DNA of 64,000 nucleotides from Sphaerisporangium siamense (GTDB taxonomy: Bacteria > Actinomycetota > Actinomycetes > Streptosporangiales > Streptosporangiaceae). The translations under genes were made by a program, and so were the position numbers. Below, piece by piece: positions 44,867 through 51,652 of the stretch. The DNA is taken from contig NZ_JACHND010000001.1 in assembly GCF_014205275.1 (NCBI RefSeq), forward strand, positions 1,426,001 to 1,490,000. Reading direction: 5' to 3'. Every line of letters begins with the position of its first letter. Position 1 is the stretch's first letter. The notes under the pieces are model-generated. The model worked only from the letters and a program-made list of their open reading frames with translations, had not been told where the DNA came from and ran no database searches.

Positions 44867-46768
44867 TCAGGTGCCGGCCGGGTACGGCGCGACCGGGGCG
44901 CCGATCGTGAGCTTGGGGTTCGCCTGGAGCAGACGTCTCGTGTACGGATGGGCGTGCGGGGAGAGGATGGCCTCGGGCCGGCCGATCTCCACGATCTCGC
45001 CCTGGTACATCACACCGATGCGATCCGCCACGGACAGCACCAGGCTGAGGTTGTGGGTGATGAAGACGAAGCCGAGCCCCCGTTCCCGCTTCAGGTCCAG
45101 GAGAAGGTTCATGACCTGGCCCTGGACGGAGACATCGAGGGCGGAGGTGGGCTCGTCGGCGACGATCAGCTCGGGTTCCGGCGCGATGGCGCGGGCGATG
45201 GCCACCCGCTGACGCTGTCCGCCGGACAACTGACCCGGCAGCTTGCCCGCGGTGGAGGCGGGCAGCCCCACCTCGTCGAGCAGCTCCCGCACCCGTTCGT
45301 CGAGCGCGTCCCCGCGCAACGGGGTGAGCTCTCGCAACGGCTCCTTGATGATGGCCGAGACGGTGTAGCGCGGGTCGAGGGAGCTCTGGGGGTCCTGGAA
45401 GACGATCTGCACCCGTTGGCGGAAGGCCCGCTTGTCCCCCTGAACGCCACCGCCGGTGAGCACGATGTCCTCGCCGACGGCGACGCTCCCTGAGGAGGGC
45501 CGTTCAAGCCCGGCGATCATGCGCCCAAGCGTCGTCTTGCCGGAACCGGACTCGCCGACGAGGCCGAAGAACTCTCCCCGGGCGACGGAGAGCGACAGAT
45601 TCCTGACCGCCCGCACCTGCCGTGATCTCCGGCTGAGGCGGGTGACGGAGCCGAAGGTCTTGCCGACGTCCCTCACCTGGAGAAGGGGCGAGGCCGTGCC
45701 GAAGTCGCCGGACGGCGCCGGCGGGGCGACGAGCGCCGGTGCCTCGACATCGACGGGCCCGGTCGCGGGGTGCCAGCAGGCGACCCGGGAGTCCCCGGTG
45801 CCGGCGAGGCCCGGCTCCTCGCCCGCGCACCGTTCGGTGACGCGCGGGCATCGCGGGGCGTAGAGGCAGCCGGCGAACCGCTCCGCCGGGCCTGGCACCG
45901 AGCCGGGGATCGAGGGCAGGCCACCGGTCCTGCGCACCTCCGCCTGCGGAACGCAGTCGAGCAGAGCACGGGTGTAGGGGTGCCGGGGCGCGGTGAGCAT
46001 GTCCGCCGCGGGGCCGGCCTCGACGAGGCGCCCGCCGTACATGACCGCGATGCGATCGGCCATCTCGGCGGCGACGGCCATGTCATGGGTGATGAACACG
46101 CATGCCGTACGGTGCTCTCGTTGTACCCGGCGGAACAGGTCCAGGATGTCCGCTTGGGTGGTCACGTCGAGAGCGGTGGTGGGTTCGTCGGCCAGCAGCA
46201 GGTCCGGGTCGGACATGAGCGACATGGCGATCATGACGCGCTGTTGCATTCCGCCGGAAAGCTGGTGAGGGTAGAGCGCCATGATGCGGTCGGTGTCCGC
46301 CAGCCCGACCTCGGCGAGAAGGCCGCGCGCCTTGCGCTCCGCCCGGTCCGTCGCGCCAGGCGTTCGCGCGCGTCGCCCGCGCAGGCCCTGCGCCGCGTGG
46401 TGGGCCTCGACGAGTTGCCTGCCGATCCGCTGTGACGGGTTGAGGGACTCCAGCGCCTCCTGAAAGATCATTCCGATCCGGCGGCCCCGGTATCGGCGCA
46501 TCTCCTCGTCGGGCAGTCCGACGATGTCGGTGCCGTCGATGTTGATCTTTCCCCGGGTCCGCACCGGGGCGGTGAACTCCAGCAACCGCATGATGGACAG
46601 CGCGGTCACGGTCTTGCCGCTGCCCGACTCGCCGACGACGCAGAGCGTCTGCCCGCGCTCCAGTGTCACGGACAGGTGGTGGACGAGTTCGAGTTCCGCC
46701 GTGTCGGTGCTGACGGCGACCGAGAGGCCGCGCACGTCGAGGATCGGCGTCTCAGAAACGGCGGGCAC
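44867..46768 (-). CDS. Two-domain ABC ATPase (DppD-DppF fusion)
   Basis: A protein of 633 residues with two complete nucleotide-binding domains. Domain 1 has GESGSGKTVTAL, LSGGMQQRVMIAM and LLLADEPTTALDVT. Its tail has the Cys motif CLYAPRCPRVTERC and a later ACWHP, like the Fe-S motif of DppD. Domain 2 has GESGSGKTTLGRM, LSGGQRQRVAIARA and LIVADEPTSALDVS, without cysteines. The fusion replaces the usual separate DppD and DppF. The GTG start at 46768 is preceded by GAGGG. It is the first gene of the leftward operon. Confidence 0.94.
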   Translation of the reverse strand: MPAVSETPILDVRGLSVAVSTDTAELELVHHLSVTLERGQTLCVVGESGSGKTVTALSIMRLLEFTAPVRTRGKINIDGTDIVGLPDEEMRRYRGRRIGMIFQEALESLNPSQRIGRQLVEAHHAAQGLRGRRARTPGATDRAERKARGLLAEVGLADTDRIMALYPHQLSGGMQQRVMIAMSLMSDPDLLLADEPTTALDVTTQADILDLFRRVQREHRTACVFITHDMAVAAEMADRIAVMYGGRLVEAGPAADMLTAPRHPYTRALLDCVPQAEVRRTGGLPSIPGSVPGPAERFAGCLYAPRCPRVTERCAGEEPGLAGTGDSRVACWHPATGPVDVEAPALVAPPAPSGDFGTASPLLQVRDVGKTFGSVTRLSRRSRQVRAVRNLSLSVARGEFFGLVGESGSGKTTLGRMIAGLERPSSGSVAVGEDIVLTGGGVQGDKRAFRQRVQIVFQDPQSSLDPRYTVSAIIKEPLRELTPLRGDALDERVRELLDEVGLPASTAGKLPGQLSGGQRQRVAIARAIAPEPELIVADEPTSALDVSVQGQVMNLLLDLKRERGLGFVFITHNLSLVLSVADRIGVMYQGEIVEIGRPEAILSPHAHPYTRRLLQANPKLTIGAPVAPYPAGT

Positions 46769-46863
46769 GTTGACCCTCGATGCCGGTTCGCCCGCCTGCG
46801 CGGCGTGCGCGTGCCGGTTTTGAGATGATCGTCACTTTTCTCCCCGCACAGGTGGATTGGTGC

Positions 46864-46881
46864 GTGACACGACTGTGTCAC
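46864..46881. promoter_or_regulatory. GTGACAC-N4-GTGTCAC operator in the divergent importer region
   Basis: A perfect 7-bp inverted repeat, GTGACAC (46864-46870) and GTGTCAC (46875-46881) around GACT. It sits 95 bases upstream of the ATPase start and 239 bases upstream of the binding-lipoprotein start. The symmetry suits a dimeric regulator such as the LysR encoded in the operon or an unlinked GntR/TetR protein. Confidence 0.6.
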
Positions 46882-46927
46882 CCAGGTTTCCTCCGGTAAA
46901 CCAGATAAAAGTGTTCCTCTTCATCGA

Positions 46928-47019
46928 CTGAGTCGAGGAAGTCCGGGACGGCGCGAGGCGGATGCCCCGCGACCCCCGCCCCCTCCTCGACTCAGACGAG
47001 GATTCTGTGCTGTTTTTTT
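46928..47019 (+). promoter_or_regulatory. Long-loop hairpin followed by T7 in the leader of the binding-protein gene
   Basis: CTGAGTCGAGGA (46928-46939) and TCCTCGACTCAG (46984-46995) are perfect complements with a 44-base G/C-rich loop, and the pairing extends imperfectly by a few more bases. A run of seven T (47013-47019) follows 17 bases later, 100 bases before the lipoprotein GTG. It could be an attenuator in the leader RNA, or the repeat could be a DNA operator. Confidence 0.5.
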
Positions 47020-47119
47020 CGGTTTATTGCGCGGAACCGATATGCCACATTGCAAGGCAATCTCGGCTGCTACGGCACCGGAAGTCCCATCACACGTCCC
47101 CCGGAGCGAAGGAGCACCC

Positions 47120-48706
47120 GTGAGTAGATCACCCGGGTCCCGCCGGTACGCGCTATCGATCTCGGCACTGGTGACGATCTGCCTGCTCGCCGTGGCCGGC
47201 TGCACCGGCCAGGGCACGGCGGCCCGTCCGACCGGCGGACAAGGCCCCGTCAGAGGCGGAAACCTCAACGTCGCGATCCCCAACGACCCCGGCTCGCTGG
47301 ACTTCGTCGCCAAACCCAACCTCCTGGCCGCCCACATGGGCGACATGATCTTCGAGAAGCTGTTCGAGGTCGACAAGAACTACGAGGCGCGGCCCATGCT
47401 CGTCGACGCCTACGAGCGCAGCGAGGACGGCCTGACCTACACCTTCACCCTTCGCAAGGACGTCACCTTCCACGACGGCACGCCGCTGACCTCCAAGGAC
47501 GTCGTCGCGAGCATGAAGCGCTGGCTCACCGGCAACGCGACGGGAAAGCTCGTCGCCAAGCAGGTCGACGACGTCAAGGCGGCGGACGAGCACACCGTGC
47601 GGTTCCTGCTCTCGAAGCCGCGCTACGGCCTGATCAAGGAGCTCACCACGTCGTCGGCCGCCATCTACCAGGCGAAGTCCCTGGAGGGCGTGGGTGCGAA
47701 CGGGCTGACGACCCCCCAGATCATCGGCACCGGCCCGTACCGGCTCAAGTCCTGGAACGTGGGACAGAAGATCATCTTCGAGCGTTACGACAAGTACGTC
47801 TCGCGCGGCGAGGAGGACTGGGGCGGCCAGGCCGGAGCCAAGCACGCCTACCTGGACACCATCACCTACCTCGTCGTGTCCGATGAGGACGCGTTGGTCA
47901 ACGGCCTGAAGGCGGGGCGCTGGGACTACGCCATGCCCTCCAACGAGAAGTACGAGACGCTCAAGAGTGACCCCTCTCTCACGGTGGCCACCTGGAGTTC
48001 CGGCAACGTCAACTTCATCCTGCCCAACCGGAACCCCGCCTCGGTCTTCCATGACGTCCGCGCCCGGCAGGGACTCAACCTCATCCTGAACAAGCCCGAA
48101 CTCAACGCCGTCGGCGGCGGCGGCCAGGACATCACCGCGTTGACCGGCTCCTTCGCCATGCCGGCCAACAAGGGAATGCACTCCACCGTCGGCGCGGACC
48201 GGTTCCAGGCCCATGACCCGGCCCAGGGCAAGAAGCTGCTCGAACAGGCCGGCCTGAAGCCGGGACAGGTCCTGCGGATCGTGACGACCAAGGCGTACCC
48301 GCAGCTCGCCCAGTGGGCGGTCGTCATCCAGCAGGAGCTGCAGGAGGTCGGCGTCGAAGCCAAGATCGAGACCTACGACTTCACCGCCATGCTGGCGACC
48401 ACGATGACCCGTCCCACCGAATGGGACATCTCCATGATGATGTACAACGGCAGCATGACCACCCCGGCGCAGTTCGCGCTGATGCAGGGGTTCGACGAAC
48501 AGGGCCAGGCGAAGATCGCCGCCTACGACCGCGCCGCGGACGAGGCCGGGGCGAAGGCCGCCGTCGACGACCTGCAGACCTACATCTGGGACCAACTGCC
48601 GGGCATCGCCATCAGCCAGTCGAAGTTCTACGCCGCCTACACCGCCAGGCTGCGCGGCTACGACGACTTCTACCGCATCTTCTGGAACGCCTGGATCACG
48701 CGCTGA
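47120..48706 (+). CDS. DppA/OppA-type (SBP family 5) substrate-binding lipoprotein
   Basis: A 528-residue family 5 binding protein. The signal peptide ends in the lipobox VAGC (Cys28). RGGNLNVAIPNDPGSLDF begins the mature domain; RPMLVDAYERSEDGLTYTFT, LRKDVTFHDGTPLTSKDVV and GTGPYRLKSWN are family motifs. I chose GTG 47120, 5 bases after AAGGAG, although the frame is open further upstream. It is divergent from the ATPase/permease operon. Family 5 proteins bind oligopeptides, nickel, sugars or plant-derived compounds; here the P450 genes suggest a lipophilic or terpenoid-like ligand. Confidence 0.93.
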   Translation: MSRSPGSRRYALSISALVTICLLAVAGCTGQGTAARPTGGQGPVRGGNLNVAIPNDPGSLDFVAKPNLLAAHMGDMIFEKLFEVDKNYEARPMLVDAYERSEDGLTYTFTLRKDVTFHDGTPLTSKDVVASMKRWLTGNATGKLVAKQVDDVKAADEHTVRFLLSKPRYGLIKELTTSSAAIYQAKSLEGVGANGLTTPQIIGTGPYRLKSWNVGQKIIFERYDKYVSRGEEDWGGQAGAKHAYLDTITYLVVSDEDALVNGLKAGRWDYAMPSNEKYETLKSDPSLTVATWSSGNVNFILPNRNPASVFHDVRARQGLNLILNKPELNAVGGGGQDITALTGSFAMPANKGMHSTVGADRFQAHDPAQGKKLLEQAGLKPGQVLRIVTTKAYPQLAQWAVVIQQELQEVGVEAKIETYDFTAMLATTMTRPTEWDISMMMYNGSMTTPAQFALMQGFDEQGQAKIAAYDRAADEAGAKAAVDDLQTYIWDQLPGIAISQSKFYAAYTARLRGYDDFYRIFWNAWITR

Positions 48707-48797
48707 GCCGCGCCGTGGACCCCAGGATGATCGACGGAGCGGACCACCTCGGGCTCGGTACGGACCAGGTTCGCGCCGGCGGAGAACGGGAGGAGCC

Positions 48798-49325
48798 ATG
48801 GTGACCGTGCAGGACGGCGACGGCGCACTTCTCCGGCCCCCGGAGCTGGAGTACGTCATGACCGTCAGCCTGGACATGACGCCCGGCAGTCTCCGGAGGC
48901 TGGAAGGCGTCCCAGGCGGTGGCGACCGCTGGTCGATCAACGTCGCCGGGGGCCGCTTCGAGGGCCCTGGCATGCGCGGACGGGTGCTGCCCGGAGGCAT
49001 CGAGAACCCGCGCCTGCGGCCGGACGGCACACTGATGATCAATGCGAGATGGCTACTGGAAGAGGAGGACGGCACGGTCATCTACGTGCGCAACCGCGGG
49101 ATCAGGCGAGCCTACGACCCGGCCAGGATGACCGCCTGGATGACGAGGTCCGAGCCGGTGCGCGCCTCGGACTTCTATTTCCGCGTGGTTCCGACCTTCG
49201 AGGTCGCCTCCCCCCGGTTCCACTGGCTCACCGAGAACATCTTCGTCGGCCGCTTGGAGGACCCCCTGGACTCCGGCCCGCCGGTCGGCCAGGGCCCTAC
49301 GATGACGTACTTCCGCGTGTGCTGA
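48798..49325 (+). CDS. DUF3237 family protein
   Basis: A 175-residue protein forming an all-beta domain: LEYVMTVSLDMTP, GDRWSINVAGGRFEGPGMRG, GTVIYVRNRGIRRAY, YFRVVPTFEVASPRFHWLTE and NIFVGRL. These match DUF3237 (UPF0311), often found next to genes for breakdown of aromatic or other small organic compounds; the function is unknown. The ATG at 48798 follows GGGAGG. It lies 91 bases after the binding-lipoprotein gene and is probably co-transcribed. A hairpin follows. Confidence 0.85.
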   Translation: MVTVQDGDGALLRPPELEYVMTVSLDMTPGSLRRLEGVPGGGDRWSINVAGGRFEGPGMRGRVLPGGIENPRLRPDGTLMINARWLLEEEDGTVIYVRNRGIRRAYDPARMTAWMTRSEPVRASDFYFRVVPTFEVASPRFHWLTENIFVGRLEDPLDSGPPVGQGPTMTYFRVC

Positions 49326-49341
49326 CCTTCCCCTCGCGGGG

Positions 49342-49360
49342 GCCGGCGCCGTGCGCCGGC
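49342..49360 (+). terminator. Short strong hairpin after the DUF3237 gene
   Basis: GCCGGCGC (49342-49349) and GCGCCGGC (49353-49360) pair perfectly around a 3-base loop, 16 bases after the DUF3237 stop. No T-run follows. It probably ends the lipoprotein-DUF3237 transcript. Confidence 0.65.
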
Positions 49361-49535
49361 ATCTGCGGTCACCGGCAGGCTTTATTGCCGAACCTTTACC
49401 TTCCGGCCCATGGCCCCGATCATGTAAATCGCGGCGCTGACCTGCGGTTTCACTGTTCCCGGCATCGCCTCCCGGCAGGCGCGCCAAGTTGTTCCATGTG
49501 ATTTCGCCCACCGTATACAGGAGAGCCCCCATCAT

Positions 49536-50186
49536 GTGCTCATGCCCGCTTTTGTCACCCTGTCCGGGCGCTCCGTGCGCCTGGAACCACTCAGCCTCGC
49601 GGTGGTCGACGACCTGGTCGCCGCGGCGAGTGAAGACCGTTCCACCTACGCCTTCACTCGGGTTCCCGTAGGCCGGGAAGAGATGACCTCGTACGTCGAG
49701 GCCGCTCTGGCTGAGCAGGCGGACGGCCGCACGTTGCCGTTCGCCATCCGGTGGCTGCACACCGACCGCATCGTCGGTGCCACCCGTCTCATGCACCTGG
49801 AGTACTGGCAGGGCCCCCTGCCGTGGCCTCCGGGCACGCGGGGCGCGGTGGGCGAGGTCCCGTCCGTGGCGGACATCGGTTACACCTGGCTGGCCGCATC
49901 GGCCCAGGGCACCAGCGTGAACCGGGAGAGCAAGTACCTCATGCTCACGCACGCCTTCGAGACCTGGCAGGTCCACCGCATCACCCTGAAAGCAGACGTA
50001 CGTAACGAACGATCCCGGGCCGCCATCGAGGCCCTCGGCGCACACCTGGACGGTGTGCGGCGGGCGGACAGCCGAGGCGCCGACGACACGGTCCGAGATA
50101 CGGCGTACTACTCCATCCTGAGTTCCGAATGGCCCGCGGTCCGAGAACGGATGCGCATGAGGCTCGGCCTTCTGGAAGCCGCGTGA
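49536..50186 (+). CDS. GNAT-family (RimJ/RimL-type) N-acetyltransferase
   Basis: A protein of 216 residues. VRLEPLSLAVVDDLVAAAS opens the fold; DIGYTWLAASAQGTSVNRES holds the acetyl-CoA site and HRITLKADVRNERSRAAIEALGA is the strongly conserved RimJ/RimL end region. It acetylates an amine on a protein N-terminus, ribosomal protein or small molecule; the target is unknown. The start is GTG 49536, about 10 bases after AGGAGAG; ATG 49542 is an alternative. A perfect terminator follows at 50221. Confidence 0.9.
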   Translation: MLMPAFVTLSGRSVRLEPLSLAVVDDLVAAASEDRSTYAFTRVPVGREEMTSYVEAALAEQADGRTLPFAIRWLHTDRIVGATRLMHLEYWQGPLPWPPGTRGAVGEVPSVADIGYTWLAASAQGTSVNRESKYLMLTHAFETWQVHRITLKADVRNERSRAAIEALGAHLDGVRRADSRGADDTVRDTAYYSILSSEWPAVRERMRMRLGLLEAA

Positions 50187-50220
50187 CGCCCCTCTCCCTT
50201 CGATGAACCCATGGAACGCA

Positions 50221-50258
50221 CGGCCCGCCGGGAAGCTTCACGCTTTCCCGGCGGGCCG
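50221..50258 (+). terminator. 14-bp perfect stem terminator after the GNAT gene
   Basis: CGGCCCGCCGGGAA (50221-50234) pairs with TTCCCGGCGGGCCG (50245-50258) around a short loop, and TGTCGTTTCT follows. It lies 34 bases after the GNAT stop. It is a textbook intrinsic terminator for this type of genome. Confidence 0.85.
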
Positions 50259-50270
50259 TGTCGTTTCTCC

Positions 50271-50306
50271 GCATATGTCACATATGCCGTATATACGGCA
50301 TATGTC
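50271..50306. repeat. A/T-rich palindrome block: 26-bp perfect palindrome plus overlapping inverted repeat
   Basis: From 50280 to 50305 the sequence is ACATATGCCGTAT followed by its exact complement, a 26-bp perfect palindrome. Overlapping it, GCATATG (50271-50277) and CATATGC (50281-50287) form a second inverted repeat around TCA. GCATATGTC occurs twice in direct orientation (50271 and 50298). It lies between two convergent genes, in an otherwise very G/C-rich setting. Confidence 0.85.
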
Positions 50307-50329
50307 GTGCTGTTTCTCAGGTCTTCTCC

Positions 50330-50391
50330 CGGAGGCGGAGGTGAGGGTCCCCCACTGGTTCCCCCCACTGGCTCCCTCACCGCCGCCTCCG
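50330..50391. terminator. 18-bp inverted repeat with C-rich loop (bidirectional terminator?)
   Basis: The left arm is 50330-50347 (CGGAGGCGGAGGTGAGGG) and the right arm 50374-50391, complementary except for one mismatch. The 26-base loop contains CCCCCACTGG twice. It may end the leftward secreted-protein transcript and back up the GNAT terminator. No gene is seen between here and 50554. Confidence 0.6.
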
Positions 50392-50554
50392 AGATCCCCC
50401 CGCCGGTTCCCCGCCGGACGTTCCCGCCGCGTGAGTCCCCTACAGGGTGGTGCCGCCGTGTGCTCCCTGCCGGCCCTTACGCGATCCCCACGTTCCCCCG
50501 TGACGATCCTCGTTCAGCCCCGCCGGTGTGCTCGTGCCGGCCTGTGAGCAGGGC

Positions 50555-51043
50555 TCACTCGTCGTCCTGGTCGGCCTCGTAGACGTAGTCCCAGCGGCCG
50601 CAGTAGACCTTCTTGTCCCGGCTGTCGTCCCAGTAGCAGACCCGGACCTGGGCGTTGTCCACGTCCCTCTCCCAGAAGTGGAAGGTCCGGTAGCCGTTGG
50701 AGCCGCACTTGATGGCCGAGTCGACCGACTCGTCGCCGTCGGTGTTCTCGAACTTGACCTGCACGTAGCCGCACAGCCAGCGCGGGGAGTCCTTGTCGTA
50801 CAACCGGCCGCTGACGTGGAGCCGGTCGGCGCGGTCGATCCACACGTCGCCGCGGGCCTTGGCGCGCGAACCGTGGAAGTACTTGCTGTAGTCATAGCCC
50901 CAGCTGTCCTCGAAGTCATCGAGGACGGAGGCGCCGGCCTTGGTCGTGGCGGCGCTCGCCGAGGTGGCGAGGGCGGGCGCCCCCACCGCGAGGACGGTGG
51001 TGGCTGCGGCGAGTCCGAGGATGGTACGGATGGAGCGGCGCAT
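50555..51043 (-). CDS. Small secreted protein with four cysteines
   Basis: A 162-residue protein with a Sec signal peptide (MRRSIRTILGLAAATTVLAV, cleavage near ASAAT at about 32). The mature part of about 130 residues is rich in Asp, Tyr and Trp and has four cysteines (in WLCGYV, IKCGSN, VCYWDD and YCGRWD), probably two disulfides. The beta-rich look (WIDRADRLHVSGRLYD; YRTFHFWERDVDNAQVRV) suggests a small extracellular beta-domain. I do not recognise the family. The ATG follows AGGAGA. It is divergent from the SARP gene and a possible target of it. Confidence 0.8.
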   Translation of the reverse strand: MRRSIRTILGLAAATTVLAVGAPALATSASAATTKAGASVLDDFEDSWGYDYSKYFHGSRAKARGDVWIDRADRLHVSGRLYDKDSPRWLCGYVQVKFENTDGDESVDSAIKCGSNGYRTFHFWERDVDNAQVRVCYWDDSRDKKVYCGRWDYVYEADQDDE

Positions 51044-51115
51044 CTGGTTCTCCTGTTCGAGGGTCCCCCGGTGTTCTCCTGCTGCCGGGGTGGTACGTGA
51101 TTAGTGAAAAGCCGA

Positions 51116-51156
51116 CCGCCTGCAGGACGCTTACAACGGCCTTACGCCGCCTGCAG
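51116..51156. repeat. CCGCCTGCAG direct repeat upstream of the secreted-protein gene
   Basis: CCGCCTGCAG occurs at 51116-51125 and 51147-51156, 31 bases apart, each followed by a similar ACGCTT/CCGCTT hexamer. Three helical turns separate the two copies. They lie 73-113 bases upstream of the secreted-protein start and could be activator sites. Confidence 0.5.
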
Positions 51157-51421
51157 ACCGCTTGAGACGGTGGTCACGCCGTATGGCCGGGTATGGCCGG
51201 GATACCGGTGACCGCGATGAGGGCTCCGTGGAGCCGGACCGTGCGGTGAATCCCCGAGAGCCCCGTCATCCCGGCACGGCGGACGCCGCCCGGGGAAGGC
51301 TGAATATGCGGCCCTGCCGGATCCGTGTCAGGAGCCGGATCCGGCGATGGTGGCCGGCGTCTCGCGCGACCGCCCCCGCACAGGGGCCACGCTCGACTGC
51401 CCTCAGCATGAACCCGTACGG
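51157..51421. other. Gene-free part of the divergent region upstream of the SARP gene
   Basis: No credible coding frame is visible. GTATGGCCGG occurs twice in tandem near 51180-51200. The rest is G/C-rich, without clear hairpins. The SARP-type repeats begin just after this stretch. Confidence 0.45.
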
Positions 51422-51449
51422 TCAACGTGAAATTAACGGGGAATCAACG
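51422..51449. promoter_or_regulatory. 11-bp phased SARP-type direct repeats
   Basis: TCAACG (51422), TTAACG (51433) and TCAACG (51444) start exactly 11 bases apart on the plus strand. SARP/AfsR proteins bind heptameric direct repeats on one DNA face with this spacing. Two more TYAACG elements, TCAACG at 51555 and TTAACG at 51567, lie nearer the SARP start with a 12-base step. A -10-like TATGCT is at 51611. Confidence 0.6.
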
Positions 51450-51652
51450 GACGTCATACGCGCGCGCCGCACCCGCCCTGGTGCGGGCGGGGTCCGGCTC
51501 CCCCCGGGGAGTTGCGTGGTGGTGCGCCGGAGCTGACCGGAAAACGACGGTGAATCAACGCCTGGATTAACGTCGGGCCCGCCGCATAGGGCTGAAAGCA
51601 TCGGGGGATCTATGCTTTGCATTGAATCGGCTAAAGGGTGGGGAACTCGGAC

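Noticed and set aside
47027..47119. Longer binding-lipoprotein start upstream of GTG 47120
   Set aside because: It would put 31 polar residues before the signal peptide, which would block export. GTG 47120 has an AAGGAG site.
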